From Hortaea werneckii (taxonomy: Eukaryota; Ascomycota; Dothideomycetes; Mycosphaerellales; Teratosphaeriaceae), in NCBI GenBank assembly GCA_037044905.1, contig JBAOKB010000158.1:1-64000 (forward strand): a stretch of DNA of 64,000 nucleotides, written 5' to 3'. The notes beneath the pieces were generated by a model. That model was not told where the DNA came from and searched no databases. It worked only from the letters and a program-made list of their open reading frames with translations. The first letter of the stretch is position 1; each line of letters begins with the position of its first letter. Position numbers and translations under genes: made by a program. This document shows, piece by piece, positions 32,930-43,612 of the stretch.

Positions 32930-33296
32930 GGTGCCGTTCGGCTGATAGGCTGGGAAGCGGTCAATCAAAGATTTGAAGGAGATTTGATGAGTCGGCCGAT
33001 CGATGAGGAGTTTGACAGGAGATGAGTTAGAAGAGGAAGTGGCGAAGAAGCGGTGTTGGTGGTGGTGGTTGCTGCGATGGAAGCTCAGTAGCTCGTAGTT
33101 GCACTTGCCTTACCTTCGGAAGTAGGATGTACCAGCGGGCGCAGGCGACAACGACGCGGATCCCGAAGCTCGGGCCACCAATGAGCTCACCTCCACCTCC
33201 ACCGGGGGAAGCTGCGTCCTCGTAGATACTCTACCTTGTTTGGTAAGGTACTATTGACCCGCTCCTTCTTCGCTCAATTCAATACAAGCAAGAACA
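32930..33296. promoter_or_regulatory. Bidirectional promoter PRE4 / HCNGP-like
   Basis: 367 bases between the two start codons. It includes a GTGGCGAAG word near 33049 that loosely resembles the yeast proteasome element GGTGGCAAA, and a CACCTCCACCTCC block near 33187. Both are weak indications only. Confidence 0.45.
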
Positions 33297-34257
33297 ATGA
33301 GCGGTCTCGTAGGATACGGCAGCAGCGACGAAGAAGATGAAGATGAGCTGCAGCCGGAGAAGCCAGCCAAGGTAGGCAACTACACCTACTCTACTATCGC
33401 ATATGTCTTGTAGGAGGAAGGAAAGAGATGAGGATGCCTACTCACCAGCACACCCGGCTGCATGACAGATGGCCCGATTAGACGACGATGCGGGACTCCA
33501 AGCCACAAACGATGCCATGGGCGGTAAGACATCAGATCGTCACCGGACAGCTCACCCGTCTGTCCACCTACTAAGACCGCCCCGTCCAGCACAAACGGCA
33601 ATCGCCCCCGACAACCAAATCCAGGAGCCACCCACTGCACCCTACGCGCCTGTCAAAGAAGCACCTTCCCTACCAGACGAACCCCCACTAGGTCCAGCCC
33701 CAGGTCCCGCCGCACCTCCCCGACCTGCCACCGCCGCCGTCGAAGACGACTCCCACCCAACAGCCCCCACCTCCGAACCCGCTCCCGCCTCCCCAGGGGA
33801 CCCAAACACCTCCCCACCCGCCTCCCCTTACACCACCACCCGCCTCCACCTCCGCACCCTAACCATGCCCACCGTCCCCAACTTCACCATCCCGGACTCC
33901 CCGCCCCCTCCCCCCCGCAACAGCGAAGAAGCCGCCACTCTCGCCTCCCGCACCAAGAAATTCGAACGCTTCCTCGCCCTCAAACAGAAGGGGATCCATT
34001 TCCACCATCGTCTCCTCCACTCGTCTTCCCTCCGGAACCCGAGTTTCTTGCCTAATCTGATGGAGTTTGCGGGCTTAGGGACTGAGGATGTGTATGCGAG
34101 TGCCTTGAAGGAGGATGTGGGGGGTGTGCCGGTGAAGTGGCGTAAGGAGTGTTATGTGGAGGATTTGGTGGAGGAGAATCGTCGGTGGGAGAAGAAGGCT
34201 ATGGCGGGGAATAAGGGTGGTGGGAGGAGGGATTTTGTTCCGGCGAGGGCTAAGTAA
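33297..34257 (+). CDS. HCNGP/SAP30BP-like nuclear protein
   Basis: Exon 1 is 33297-33371 (MSGLVGYGSSDEEDEDELQP...), the intron is 33372-33468 (97 nt), and exon 2 is 33469-34257, giving 287 residues. The opening GLVGYGSSDEE and the later block ASPYTTTRLHLRTLTMPTVP fit the HCNGP family, as do FERFLALKQKGIHFHHRLL, SSLRNPSFLPNLMEFAGL, and a Lys/Glu-rich end with REFV-like RRDFVPA. Members are nuclear and implicated in transcription and splicing (SAP30BP in animals). The middle is Pro/Ala/Thr-rich and probably disordered. A second intron inside exon 2 (33523-33574, gtaaga...ctaag) is conceivable, but the frame is open without it, so the exact N-terminal half is uncertain. Confidence 0.8.
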
Positions 34258-34364
34258 GGGATCTGTCTTAGGGTCATCTTTCTATACCTGACCACCCTAC
34301 TAAGGACCAGCATGTCAAAGAGTGAGTAGAAGTTTCCTGCTTATACTCTAATAATGTATTCTAC

Positions 34365-35888
34365 TTAAACTGCTATTGACGCTTCTTGTAACATCTTGCT
34401 CCGTCCCCTTAAAGTAGGGCCGTAAGTTCTAAAAACTAAAGGGATGGGTGTCATAACTGCAGCGAGACAGGCGAGAAGGGTCCCCGCCCACTGTACCCCA
34501 AGGTTCTCGAACATCTGGGTAGAAAATAACGGGAAGCCCGCTGCAACGGCAGAACGAAGCATGATGTTGGCCGCGACTGTAGAAGCCGCCCTAGGTTAAG
34601 TTGAATTGTCAGCTAATGCGATTAGAAAGAAGCGCACCAAGGGCTCGTAATACTCACAACGGCAGGAAGGCATCAACAAGATAATTGAAACAAGGCAAGA
34701 AAATACAAAGAACCCCGAACCCAACAAAAACTCCAGCTGCAGTCGGCGCCATCCAATGGATGGCGTCCGTGAAGCCCGTCCATGCAAACCTATCGCCAAC
34801 GTCAGCTCAAGTCTATCTTCCAGGCAGGACATCTAAACATGGGGGAACACACCAGAAAAGGCCAATGGTGAACACGGGAGCTCCTAAGATGGCGGGAGCA
34901 AGCCGCCATTCCGGCACAACCTTGCCTGTATTTTCCTCCAGCTTCCGCGTGTATGCTTTGTGCTGGCAAAGGATGAAGACAAGAGCTAGACTGACCCCCA
35001 ATAACAGCCCAAGGAAAGGCAAAGCGCGGACTCCGGGAGGCATCCCGTAGATATGAGCGAAGACGTATGGATACGCTCCCAGGAGAGCGTAGACCAGTCC
35101 ATAAATGAAGGACATGTACATGGAAACCAGCAGTACGATCGGCTCCGTTGCCAGCATCCGCAAGGGCCGTGTAAGGTAATTCCGCACAACGCCACTCAGG
35201 TCCAGCTCAAGCTTCTCTTGCTCGGCATGGATGACCCAGTTGCCCGTCTCGCGCCGCAGCATCCTAGCTTTCTCCACCAGCACAAAAGGGGCGAATGTCT
35301 CCCTGGAGAAGAACAACAAGACGCAAGCGTCCGCAAACCCCAAAATGGCCGGTAAATAGAGCGTCCACCGCCACCCTAAGTAGCTGGCTGCGATGAACTC
35401 GCCAATAAACGGCGCCAAAAACGGTCCCCCAAACACTGTCAACGCGTAAAGCGAGATCGCCATCCCCCGGTACGTGCTATTATAGAGGTCTGCCAGGATG
35501 GCCGGAACCACGCATAACGGGCTCGCGCCGAACAAACCCGCCCAGAACCTACAGATTATCAGCGTCTGGATGTCCTCGGCCGCTGCACCCCCGACAGTGA
35601 AGATCGAGGACCCGAAGATGCCGAGCACGAGTGGCCAGCGCCGTCCGAAGACCTCGGATCCAGGCGCCCAGATCATCGGGCCCGATGCGAATCCCAGCAC
35701 GAAGAGACTCGTCCCCAGCGCGCTGACTTCGTGTCCGACGCCGAATTCCTGCCTGGCTTCGCCCGCGCCGCCGCCGGCGAATATGGCGCTGTTCAAGGAG
35801 GCTACGAAGGTTGCGCAGCATGCCGCGCTCGAGATGGAAAGCCTTTTTTTGCAATCATTTGACTCATTGTCAGCTCATTCTTTTCATT

Positions 35889-35935
<47 letters not shown>

Positions 35936-36217
35936 ACCCCCTCGCTCGGCTCGCCTCCCAAGTCGTTACACTTACTTTTTCCAAGACGGCCAGTTCTGGG
36001 GATTCCACCCGTCCTTTGCCTCTCCCCCTCCTCCTCCTTCTTCTTCTTCATCATCATCAAACCTGACCACATACTTTTCCCGATCCAGGAGGGGTAAGGG
36101 GGAATACCGCTTCTCCCCTCCTCCTCCTCCTCCTCCCCTTTCTCTCATGGCAAGCCAGTCACCCTCGGAACGACGGTCCATCCCTACTTCGTGGCCGTTT
36201 GACAGGTTCTGCTGCAT
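34365..36217 (-). CDS. Major facilitator superfamily transporter, DHA1 type
   Basis: Four exons join in phase: 36217-35976, 35842-34853, 34789-34658 and 34590-34365, giving 529 residues. The cytosolic N-terminus is Gly/Asp/Glu-rich and ends in WNPQNWPSWKK, a motif typical just before TM1 of fungal DHA1 carriers. Then come TFVASLNSAIFAGG (TM1), EVSALGTSLFVLGFASGP, the A-motif-like GSEVFGRRWPLV, and RFWAGLFGASPLCVVPAIL, with the rest of 12 predicted TM segments through QMFENLGVQWAGTLLACLA. The relatives are proton-coupled multidrug, toxin or polyamine exporters of the plasma membrane; the substrate is unknown. Intron 1 (35975-35843) holds a 44-base C tract (G on the sense strand). The start at 36217 is the first convenient Met; 36181 is an alternative. 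Triplet CGG-N5-CGG elements lie 430-560 bases upstream. Confidence 0.88.
35891..35934. repeat. C44 homopolymer tract inside MFS intron 1
   Basis: Forty-four consecutive C's on the plus strand, read as G44 in the nascent MFS transcript. It is flanked by normal splice signals: donor at 35975, a gctgac branch near 35869, and acceptor at 35843. Confidence 0.9.
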
Positions 36218-36644
36218 TTTTTCTTTTTGGTCTGCAACACGTTCTTGTTCGTGGGAAACGGGAGATGAGGATGATTCAATTTTTGGGGGGAGGAAAGGGG
36301 GGAAGAAGGAAAACACGATTGCGATGATAAGAATGAGAAATCGACAATGCCAAACAGCAAATGTTTCAAGAGCTGATACTACGCATGCCTTCTTATAGCG
36401 CGGGCCCTTTTTTTCTCGGACACTCACTGGTTTAACCCGCCGCCTACCTATCAATGTCAGTTGCCGGGGCGAAAAACATTTGCAGCGCTACCCGGTCGGA
36501 GGACATGTGCGGTAATGCGGAGGCGGCGCCCGGAAGATGGAATAGGGCCTGTCTTGGTACTGATTGTAGGTAATGATCGCGCAAGACTATCATGGCAAAA
36601 GGGCAGTGAGGTGAAGGAAAGATGTTGTTCGAGCCGCTGCTTGA

Positions 36645-36665
36645 GCCGCTCCTCCGCTATATCCG
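36645..36665. promoter_or_regulatory. Copy 1 of 21-bp element with CGG-N5-CGG
   Basis: Reads GCCGCTCCTCCGCTATATCC on the plus strand. The complement has CGG, five bases, then CGG, a direct-repeat arrangement recognised by Zn2Cys6 proteins. It lies about 430 bases upstream of the MFS start. Confidence 0.6.
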
Positions 36666-36708
36666 TTAGCGCTGGGGGATGGCTTGCTACAGCATGGATG
36701 TTATTATA

Positions 36709-36729
36709 GCCGCTATTCCGCTATATCCG
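36709..36729. promoter_or_regulatory. Copy 2 of 21-bp element with CGG-N5-CGG
   Basis: Reads GCCGCTATTCCGCTATATCC, sharing both CCG triplets, the N5 spacing and the TATATCC end with copy 1. Confidence 0.6.
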
Positions 36730-36754
36730 ACAGTGCTGTCGGGAACGTGCGTAG

Positions 36755-36775
36755 GCCGCTACTCCGTTATATCCA
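36755..36775. promoter_or_regulatory. Copy 3 of 21-bp element with CGG-N5-CGG
   Basis: Reads GCCGCTACTCCGTTATATCC; the same spacing, with one C-to-T difference in the CTATATCC part. Confidence 0.6.
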
Positions 36776-37380
36776 CCAGCAGCACCCGTCGGGTTTGCCG
36801 CTCGCTTTCCGGAAGGATTACCCAGAGAGCTCGAACAACTTAGACGAACAACATAGTCGAACAAAATGAGATCCCAGCGCATAGAGCTTAGGATCCTACT
36901 CGGCCCTCCTACCGCGAACGACCAAGAAATCTTTTGAAGAATTCCACTCGAGTTTAAGCTAACAACAACTTCTTAGGCCTAGATTGAGTATGCCACCATT
37001 CTTCCATGTGAAACCCCAAGCGGGATCCCCTGCTGCCAATTCCGACTTGTACAGTGCCATGTTCTCATGGCCAGGCATTCCGGCTTTTTCGTCTTCGTGG
37101 CCTTTGTCTTGGATTGCGCGTCCATTGTACCCTGGTGGCCATCCCTTATTCTCCTTCAAGCGATCACAAAGAGTAGACCGGTTCGTAGATTGGCCATTGT
37201 CGGCCGCGGATGATTTCGGCTGCGGGATAATGGCTTCTCTTGATCCAACAACATTCAAGGCGATCCAAATTGCTAAAGCCCTTGTTGTCGTACTTTAGAA
37301 AATCACATTGTGATCTAGATCGCTTGTATTATTATTTAGTTAGCTACATACTACTCTAGATATCAAGCCATCTCTATCAG

Positions 37381-39075
37381 TTAGGCAATGTCTATATCGA
37401 GATCGGCCACGAATTCGTTGAACCACCATGAATCTAACAAGGCCGGGTCATTTAGAACATCAGCGTCATTATCTGTCGAGGGACAAGGTATAGCAGGGTA
37501 TAGGCTTAACATGTCGGATTGCTTCTTCACCTCAGCTTCTCTCCTTTTCTGATGTAGCTGTAACAAAGCGTATGCAGCTAAGACCGCTTCTCGAGTTGCT
37601 CCTGTCTGATGTGCATCATTGACGAGTTCGAGGCAGCTTAAAGCGCCGGCCAAAAGACCAAATGATGGTGCGGTGTCTATGACTAGCAGCGTACAGATTA
37701 CCTGAAAGGGAACGTTGGCTACATGGTGCCAAGGTAGTCCTTCAGCAATGCTTGATCGGACAGCTTGGATGCTTCGTTTTATGAGGTTGAGAACGGCATT
37801 CATGACTCCCTCCGTTATGACCGATTTTGAAGCATGAAGCCTACGATAAATGCACAGCATTAGGTTGCACTGAGCTAGGACAGAGGGAGGTTGTGTGTGA
37901 TTGCGGGCTAGCACCTCTGCCAATGCTGTGGTAAGGCTTTCTACGCTCGCTTCATGGCCAGGATCGAGATGTTCGGAGTAAGGGAGAAGATCCAATAACT
38001 CCGCCGTGTACTCGCCCGGCTGGACAGACGGAGGGTCATCTCCCTGGTTCTGCAGAACAACGCGACTCCGACCGAGGTCGTATGACATCCACATGTTGAG
38101 ATGTTGTGCCACTCTGAAGATTCTCTGTCCCAAGTCCATAGTCCGAGGGTCCTGTGGTTTAGAAAATGCACTACTGGGACCAACGCCGCTGATTAACCCG
38201 GCGGCATCGATGACGTGGAGGGTAGTACAGCTTGCCAACCACGCTTCTTCTGGCCTCGCGGTAAGCCTCAAATATACCGTTCGCAGCAACCAAGCAGTTG
38301 CGGTGTGAAGGTCAGGTGCGTCCGCGGTCGCTAGGTCCAGGAGATGCTTTGCGAGTGCATCCAGACTCACCTCCACCGTCAGATCCTGGGCACCAGAAAA
38401 CAAGCATGCGAGAGCAGCAACGCCACAAAGAAACGCATGCTGTGCGCCGGCCGAGCTGGGTCCGCGCCAGACGTATGCTATGCTTTCGCTCAGCATCTCT
38501 CGATTCACAAAGCCATAGCAGGGATGGACCTTCTCGAGATAGATGGTGGCCAGCCGGTGCATCTCTGCCTCTCGCAGAATGTCTGTCAGTCGTGCCAGTG
38601 GAAGCGCAGGAGAAGCTACGGCCCGCCTTTCTCCGAGATACAGATTCCATGCCAGCATTCGCAGCGGCGGGCTAGACTGATCGGATGGGTCGAGCGTGAT
38701 GGTCAGAAGGCGGGCGAATGCTGCGCCAGAATTACTCTCGACTCGCAGTGAGGCCCCAAGCGATGTTTCCGGCGATTTCTCCCGTGGCTGACTCTGCCGC
38801 TGCTCGTGGTGATGTCGAAGCTCATGTAGCCGCGAAGGCACTTCTGTAGTCACCGATGAAATGCCTTCTGCAGCATCATTATTGCTAGGCACAGCCACAC
38901 CGGCAGTAGGACGACGTCGCCGGCTGCGCGGCGTTGAGCGGTAGAGGCAATCAAATCCATACCCGCGGCAGTGATCGCATGGGCGATTTCCGTCGCACTT
39001 CCTCTTGCGCTCACGACATGGTTCGCACGCCATCCGCAGTCTCTGCCGAGGATTCTGCATGCCTGAAGTAACCAT
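37381..39075 (-). CDS. Zn2Cys6 fungal transcription factor
   Basis: Single exon, 564 residues, intact. The binuclear zinc cluster occupies residues 17-43, with cysteines at 17, 20, 27, 33, 36 and 43 (C-x2-C-x6-C-x5-C-x2-C-x6-C). An Arg-rich linker (STPRSRRRRP) and a Gln/His-rich region follow. The remaining roughly 400 residues look like a fungal-specific transcription factor middle-homology domain (for example ATIYLEKVHPCYGFVNREML, RIFRVAQHLNMWMSYDLGRS). Such proteins bind paired CGG triplets and usually regulate nearby or metabolic genes. The MFS gene on the same strand, 1.16 kb downstream, has three CGG-N5-CGG elements in its promoter, so a local regulator-transporter pair is a reasonable inference. 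The gene lies between AT-rich flanks and has somewhat less GC-rich third positions than its neighbours. Confidence 0.9.
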   Translation of the reverse strand: MVTSGMQNPRQRLRMACEPCRERKRKCDGNRPCDHCRGYGFDCLYRSTPRSRRRRPTAGVAVPSNNDAAEGISSVTTEVPSRLHELRHHHEQRQSQPREKSPETSLGASLRVESNSGAAFARLLTITLDPSDQSSPPLRMLAWNLYLGERRAVASPALPLARLTDILREAEMHRLATIYLEKVHPCYGFVNREMLSESIAYVWRGPSSAGAQHAFLCGVAALACLFSGAQDLTVEVSLDALAKHLLDLATADAPDLHTATAWLLRTVYLRLTARPEEAWLASCTTLHVIDAAGLISGVGPSSAFSKPQDPRTMDLGQRIFRVAQHLNMWMSYDLGRSRVVLQNQGDDPPSVQPGEYTAELLDLLPYSEHLDPGHEASVESLTTALAEVLARNHTQPPSVLAQCNLMLCIYRRLHASKSVITEGVMNAVLNLIKRSIQAVRSSIAEGLPWHHVANVPFQVICTLLVIDTAPSFGLLAGALSCLELVNDAHQTGATREAVLAAYALLQLHQKRREAEVKKQSDMLSLYPAIPCPSTDNDADVLNDPALLDSWWFNEFVADLDIDIA

Positions 39076-39634
39076 AATGTCTAGCGGATGTAGATGGTCG
39101 GGGAGGATGCGGAACTAGTAAACACGGACGACCTTGGGCTTGAACAAAGACGACTTTTCGGTTTACTATACTAGAAATTTGAATAAAGCGATATGGCTCT
39201 AATGGTAATAAAATAGGTAAAGACAGATGTGAAATCTAGTTAATGCTGCCTAAGTAAATATTAAATGACTCTTAGCTAGAGCTTAAGTAGACTTACTCTT
39301 AGTAGATTTGTTCCCTAGCCCCTCACTATCTCCTTCTTGTTCCCCTCTTACCTATTTGCTATCAAGATGCAGGAGCAAAGATAGAGATCTATAACTCTAA
39401 CTTCATCGAACTTTCGGAAGCAACGTTAAATTTGTAATAGTCTCTTCGAAATACGAGCAGCATCGCGGCTTGATATATTTAAGACAATCATTCTTCTTTA
39501 TATTCCTTACTACACAAAAAACCCTATGCGCATATCCACGTCATGAAAAAGGAAGAAACCGTATAACCTCGTTCGTCTCAATCAATCGCTAAAATCCTAC
39601 TCGGGCATGATGGTGTCCAAAGACCCTCTCGCGT
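39076..39634. other. AT-rich interval, possible RIP-degraded DNA
   Basis: About 560 bases with many TA dinucleotides (TTAGCTAGAGCTTAAGTAG-like stretches near 39265-39300) and strongly lower GC than flanking genes. No open frame of note. The composition resembles repeat-induced point mutation relics, but no source element is recognisable. Confidence 0.5.
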
Positions 39635-42600
39635 TTACTTGACAATCTTGCACACCAAGTCCTGGCTGTCGACGGAATCGCCATCCTTCACGACGAGGTC
39701 ACTAATCTTGCCCGAGTGCGGAGCGGAGATGACCATTTCCTAGGGCACAGAAAGTTAGCGAATAGGTTTCTTGTGTTATTGTTGGTGAATGTCATGCTTA
39801 CCATCTTCATGGCGCCGAGAATGGCGATCGGGTCACCCTTGTTGACCTCGCCGCCGTTCTTGACACGGACCTCCACCACAACACCGCTCATCGGTGCGCC
39901 GACTTGGCTGGTGTCGGTAGCGTCGGCCTTGGCGCGGCTCTTGTTCTCCACAGCGGCGTGCTTGTCATCGACAGTCACTTGACGGACTTCACCGTTCATT
40001 TCGTAGAAGACCTCTCTCTGGCCAGTCTGCTCGCTAAGCGGGCCGATAGCCAGAAGCTTGAGAATCAGCACCTTACCCTTCTCCAGCTCGACGTTAAACT
40101 CCTCGCCAATCTCGGGCTTGTTAAGGAAGTATTTGGTCGGCAGGACGGACAGGTCACCAAACTTCTGCTGGAACTTCTTGTAGTCCTCGAAGACCTTCGG
40201 GTACATGGCGTAGCTGGCAACGTCGGTCTCGGAAGTGCTGTTGAACTCCTGCTTGAGCTTCTGGCGGATCGAGTCGAAGTCCATCTTGTCAAGGTACAGA
40301 CCTGGACGCTTGTCCATCTTGCGGCGGTTACGGAGAGCCTTGGAACGGAGAGGCTCGGGGAAACCGCCGTATGGCTGACCCATCAAACCCTCGAAGAATT
40401 CCAAGACGGATGAGGGGAAGTCAAGCTCGTCGGCCTTGTCAATGACTTCTTGGTAAGTCAAGCCGTTGGACACCATGAATTGAGCAAGGTCACCAACAAC
40501 CTTGGAGGTAGGAGTAACCTTAACAATGTCGCCGAGCAAGTCGTTTGCCTGCTCGTACGCCTTCTTGGTCTGGGCCCACTGTGCATCGAGACCCTGTTGT
40601 GCGGCTTGGAAGATAAGGTTGGTGAGCTGACCACCTGGAATCTCGTGCTCGTAGACCTCAGGGTCAGGACCGGTGAGACCAGCTTCGAATGGAGAGTATA
40701 GCAGGCGAACCTGAGCCCAGTAGGTGTCAAGCTGACGGACATTGTGTGCGTCGAGACCACATTCGTAGTCAGTGCCCTCCAGCGACGCGATAAGAGCACC
40801 AATGCTGGGCTGAGAAGTCATACCAGACATGCTGTCGGTAGCAGCGTCCACTGCATCAGCACCGGCTTGGGCGCAAGCAACCATGGAAGCCACACCGGTA
40901 CCTGCAGAGTCGTGTGTGTGGACGTGGATCGGCAGGTCAGGGTACTTCTTGCGGATGGCGCCAACCAGCAGAGTAGCTGCCTTCGGCTTAAGCACACCAG
41001 CCATGTCCTTGATACCGAGAATGTGAGCACCCAGGCCGACAATCTTCTCCACCAGGCTGAGGTAGTACTCCAGGTTGTACTTCTTCTGCGGGTTCAACAC
41101 TGGGAAATATGTTAGCACTGATTTTCAGCATGAGTAAAACAAGTAAACTTACTGTCACCTGAGTAGCAAATGGTACCCTCTGCCACACCACCAGCCTTGA
41201 GCACGGCCTTAATGCCGACTTCAAGCTGCTCTACATCGTTCAGTGCGTCGAACACTCGGAAGATGTCCATACCATTCTTCTTTGCCTGGTCACAGAAGTG
41301 GTAGATGGCGTTGTCGGGGAGGGAAGAGTAAGCGACACCGTTGGCACCTCGCAGCAGCATCTGGAACGGGATGTTCGGTACCAGCTTCCTCATTTTTCGC
41401 AGACGATCCCATGGGTCTTCGTAGAGGAAACGCATTGCCACGTCGAAGGTAGCGCCACCCCAGTTCTCCAGAGCCCAGGCGTTCTTGAGAGCATGACTTG
41501 TCTCATGGGCGATGTTGCAGAAGTCAACAGTACGAACCCTTGTCGCCAGGAGAGATTGGTGAGCGTCTCTCCAAGTGGTGTCCATGATCAAACAGCCCTT
41601 GTTTGCTCTTACTGCCTTGGCGAAGCCCTCCGGTCCCTTCTCCAGCAAGACGTTTCGCCAACCCTCCTTACAGGGCTCTGTTACATCGAGAGTCTTGTGT
41701 GCCGGGTCGAGAAGGGTTGGCATGATGACCTCTCCCTTGAATTTAGACTCGCCAATCTGCCCCTTGATCTGACTACCGTTGACTGCGAGGTCGCCCAGGT
41801 ATGCGAGAAGCTTTTGTGCGCGGTTCTGGCTGCCGATGAGGGAGAAGAGTTCTGGAGTGTCGTCGATGAATGTCGTCCAGCAGGTGCCCTCGACGAAGGT
41901 TGGGTGGGTCAGGAGAGAGGCGAGGAAGGGAATGTTGGTCTTGACTCCACGGATACGGAATTCGACCAGGGCACGCAACATTTTTCTTCGAACGATTTCG
42001 TATGTCGAGCCACGGCAACTGCACTTCACAAGCATGCTATCGTAGACTCAGGGGTTGTTAGCACAAAGAGGCCACTAAGTTACCATGAAATTTGTTTGAC
42101 TTACAAGGAGTAATGATAGCTCCCGCGAAGCCATTGCCACCATCCAATCTCACACCGTTACCACCAGCAGAACGGTAGACCTCGATCTTGCCAGTATCAG
42201 GCTTGAAGGCTTGCGAAGGGTCCTCAGTGGTAATACGGCATTGGAAGGCAAAGCCACGGGTGGAGATGCGGTCCTGGGTCAGGCCGAGCTGCTGCAGCGA
42301 GGCACCTGCAGCAATCTGGATCTGGGCCGCGACGATATCGATTCCGGTGATCTCCTCTGTGATCGTGTGCTCGACCTGGATACGTGGGTTGATTTCGATG
42401 AAGTAGTGTCGGCCCTCCTGGTCGACCAAGAATTCGGCGGTACCGGCGTTGCGGTAGTTGACGGACTTGGCGAGCGTGACGGCATCATTGAGGATCCTGT
42501 CGCGAGTCTCCTGGTTCAGGTCTTTGGCCGGGGCAAGCTCGACAACCTTTTGGTGTCTTCGCTGGACGGAGCAGTCACGCTCGTACAAGTGCACCACGTT

Positions 42601-43612
42601 ACCGTGGCTGTCACCAAGCAGCTGTACCTCAATGTGCTTCGGCTTGTGGAGGAAACGCTCGACGAAGACAGTGCCGTTGCCGAACGCGGTCTTGGCCTCA
42701 GAGGTGGCGCGCTCGAAGGCGTCCTTCAAGTCCTCCTGTTTCCAGACGACACGCATACCTCTACCGCCACCACCAAAGGCGGCCTTGATGATAATAGGGA
42801 AGCCATACTGGTCCGTAAAGCTCTTGACCTCGTCGTATTTCGCTACTGGTCCTGGTGTTCCCGGCACACAAGGCACCTTGCACTTCATAGCAAGCTCACG
42901 GGCCGATACCTTGTCACCCAGGCTGTTGATGGTCTCCGGCGAAGGACCAATCCAGGTCAGACCCGCCTCTTCGACCTTCTTCGCGAATTCGTAGTTCTCA
43001 CTTAGGAACCCGTAGCCGGGGTGGATCATTTGTACGCCTGGTGGAGGGGTGGTCAGCAACGCCGCATTTTGTGACATAGGGTCGCGGTCTTCCGGCGAAG
43101 GCGATGTTGAGTAGCACTCTCCATAGAAGAGATGAGTCACGAGCATTTCAACCATAGCAAATACCAAAACCTAGATTCGAGTCTCTGGCTCGATGCTCAC
43201 TGCTCGATGCTGGATGCTGGTTGCTCGCTGTTCACTATTCGCTGCTCGCTACTCAATTGGACTTACCATGCTGCAAAGCAATCTTAATAATCTCGTCTCC
43301 GGCAAGATACGCACCGACCGGCGTATACTGGCCTCTCTTCCCAATGACATACGCCTCGTCGGCCTTCTGCCTGTGCATGGACAGACGGTCCTCGTAGCTG
43401 AAGACTGCCACGGTCTGGAGCGACAGCTCGTGTGCGGTACGGAAGATACGGATGGGGATCTCGCCTCGGTTGGCGACGAGCAGCTTCTGCATCTGCATGA
43501 TGGAGCTGTTGGCACGCAGGCGCTGGTGCACCGTGTTGGCGTGCGTGTGCTCGCCATCTGGGTGCGGCGTGCCGAATTCGCCGCGCACCTCTTCCACTGC
43601 TGATTCCGACAT
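39635..43612 (-). CDS. PYC: Pyruvate carboxylase
   Basis: Five exons in phase: 43612-43267, 43037-42105, 42046-41153, 41099-39802 and 39739-39635; 1191 residues, the usual fungal length. It catalyses ATP-dependent carboxylation of pyruvate to oxaloacetate (anaplerosis); the cytosolic form is inferred because no presequence is seen. The biotin carboxylase domain has QKLLVANRGEIPIRIFR, the ATP-grasp loop GGGGRGMR, RDCSVQRRHQKVVE and FIEINPRIQVEHTITEE. The carboxyltransferase domain has IMDTTWRDAHQSLLATRVRT, RGANGVAYSSLPDN and PIHVHTHDSAGTG. The biotinyl domain has the acceptor lysine in LGAMKM, at the very end of exon 4, continuing as EMVISAPHSGK in exon 5. Intron 1 (229 nt) is the longest in the window and contains imperfect GCTCG-type repeats. 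All splice phases agree. Confidence 0.97.

Larger units (their letters stand above)
36218..37380. promoter_or_regulatory. MFS upstream region with CGG-N5-CGG repeats; AT-richer right half
   Basis: About 1.16 kb between the MFS start and the transcription-factor stop. It contains three copies of a 21-bp element (see separate entries). The right part (about 36870-37380) is AT-richer than surrounding genes and has a minus-strand open stretch without an ATG that may be a gene remnant. Confidence 0.55.

Noticed and set aside
34365..39075. A secondary-metabolite gene cluster
   Set aside because: Only a transporter and a regulator are present. No polyketide synthase, peptide synthetase, terpene synthase or tailoring enzyme is seen nearby.
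41298..43005. Long open frames on the plus strand opposite pyruvate carboxylase
   Set aside because: They are antisense shadows of conserved PYC codons with no domain of their own.
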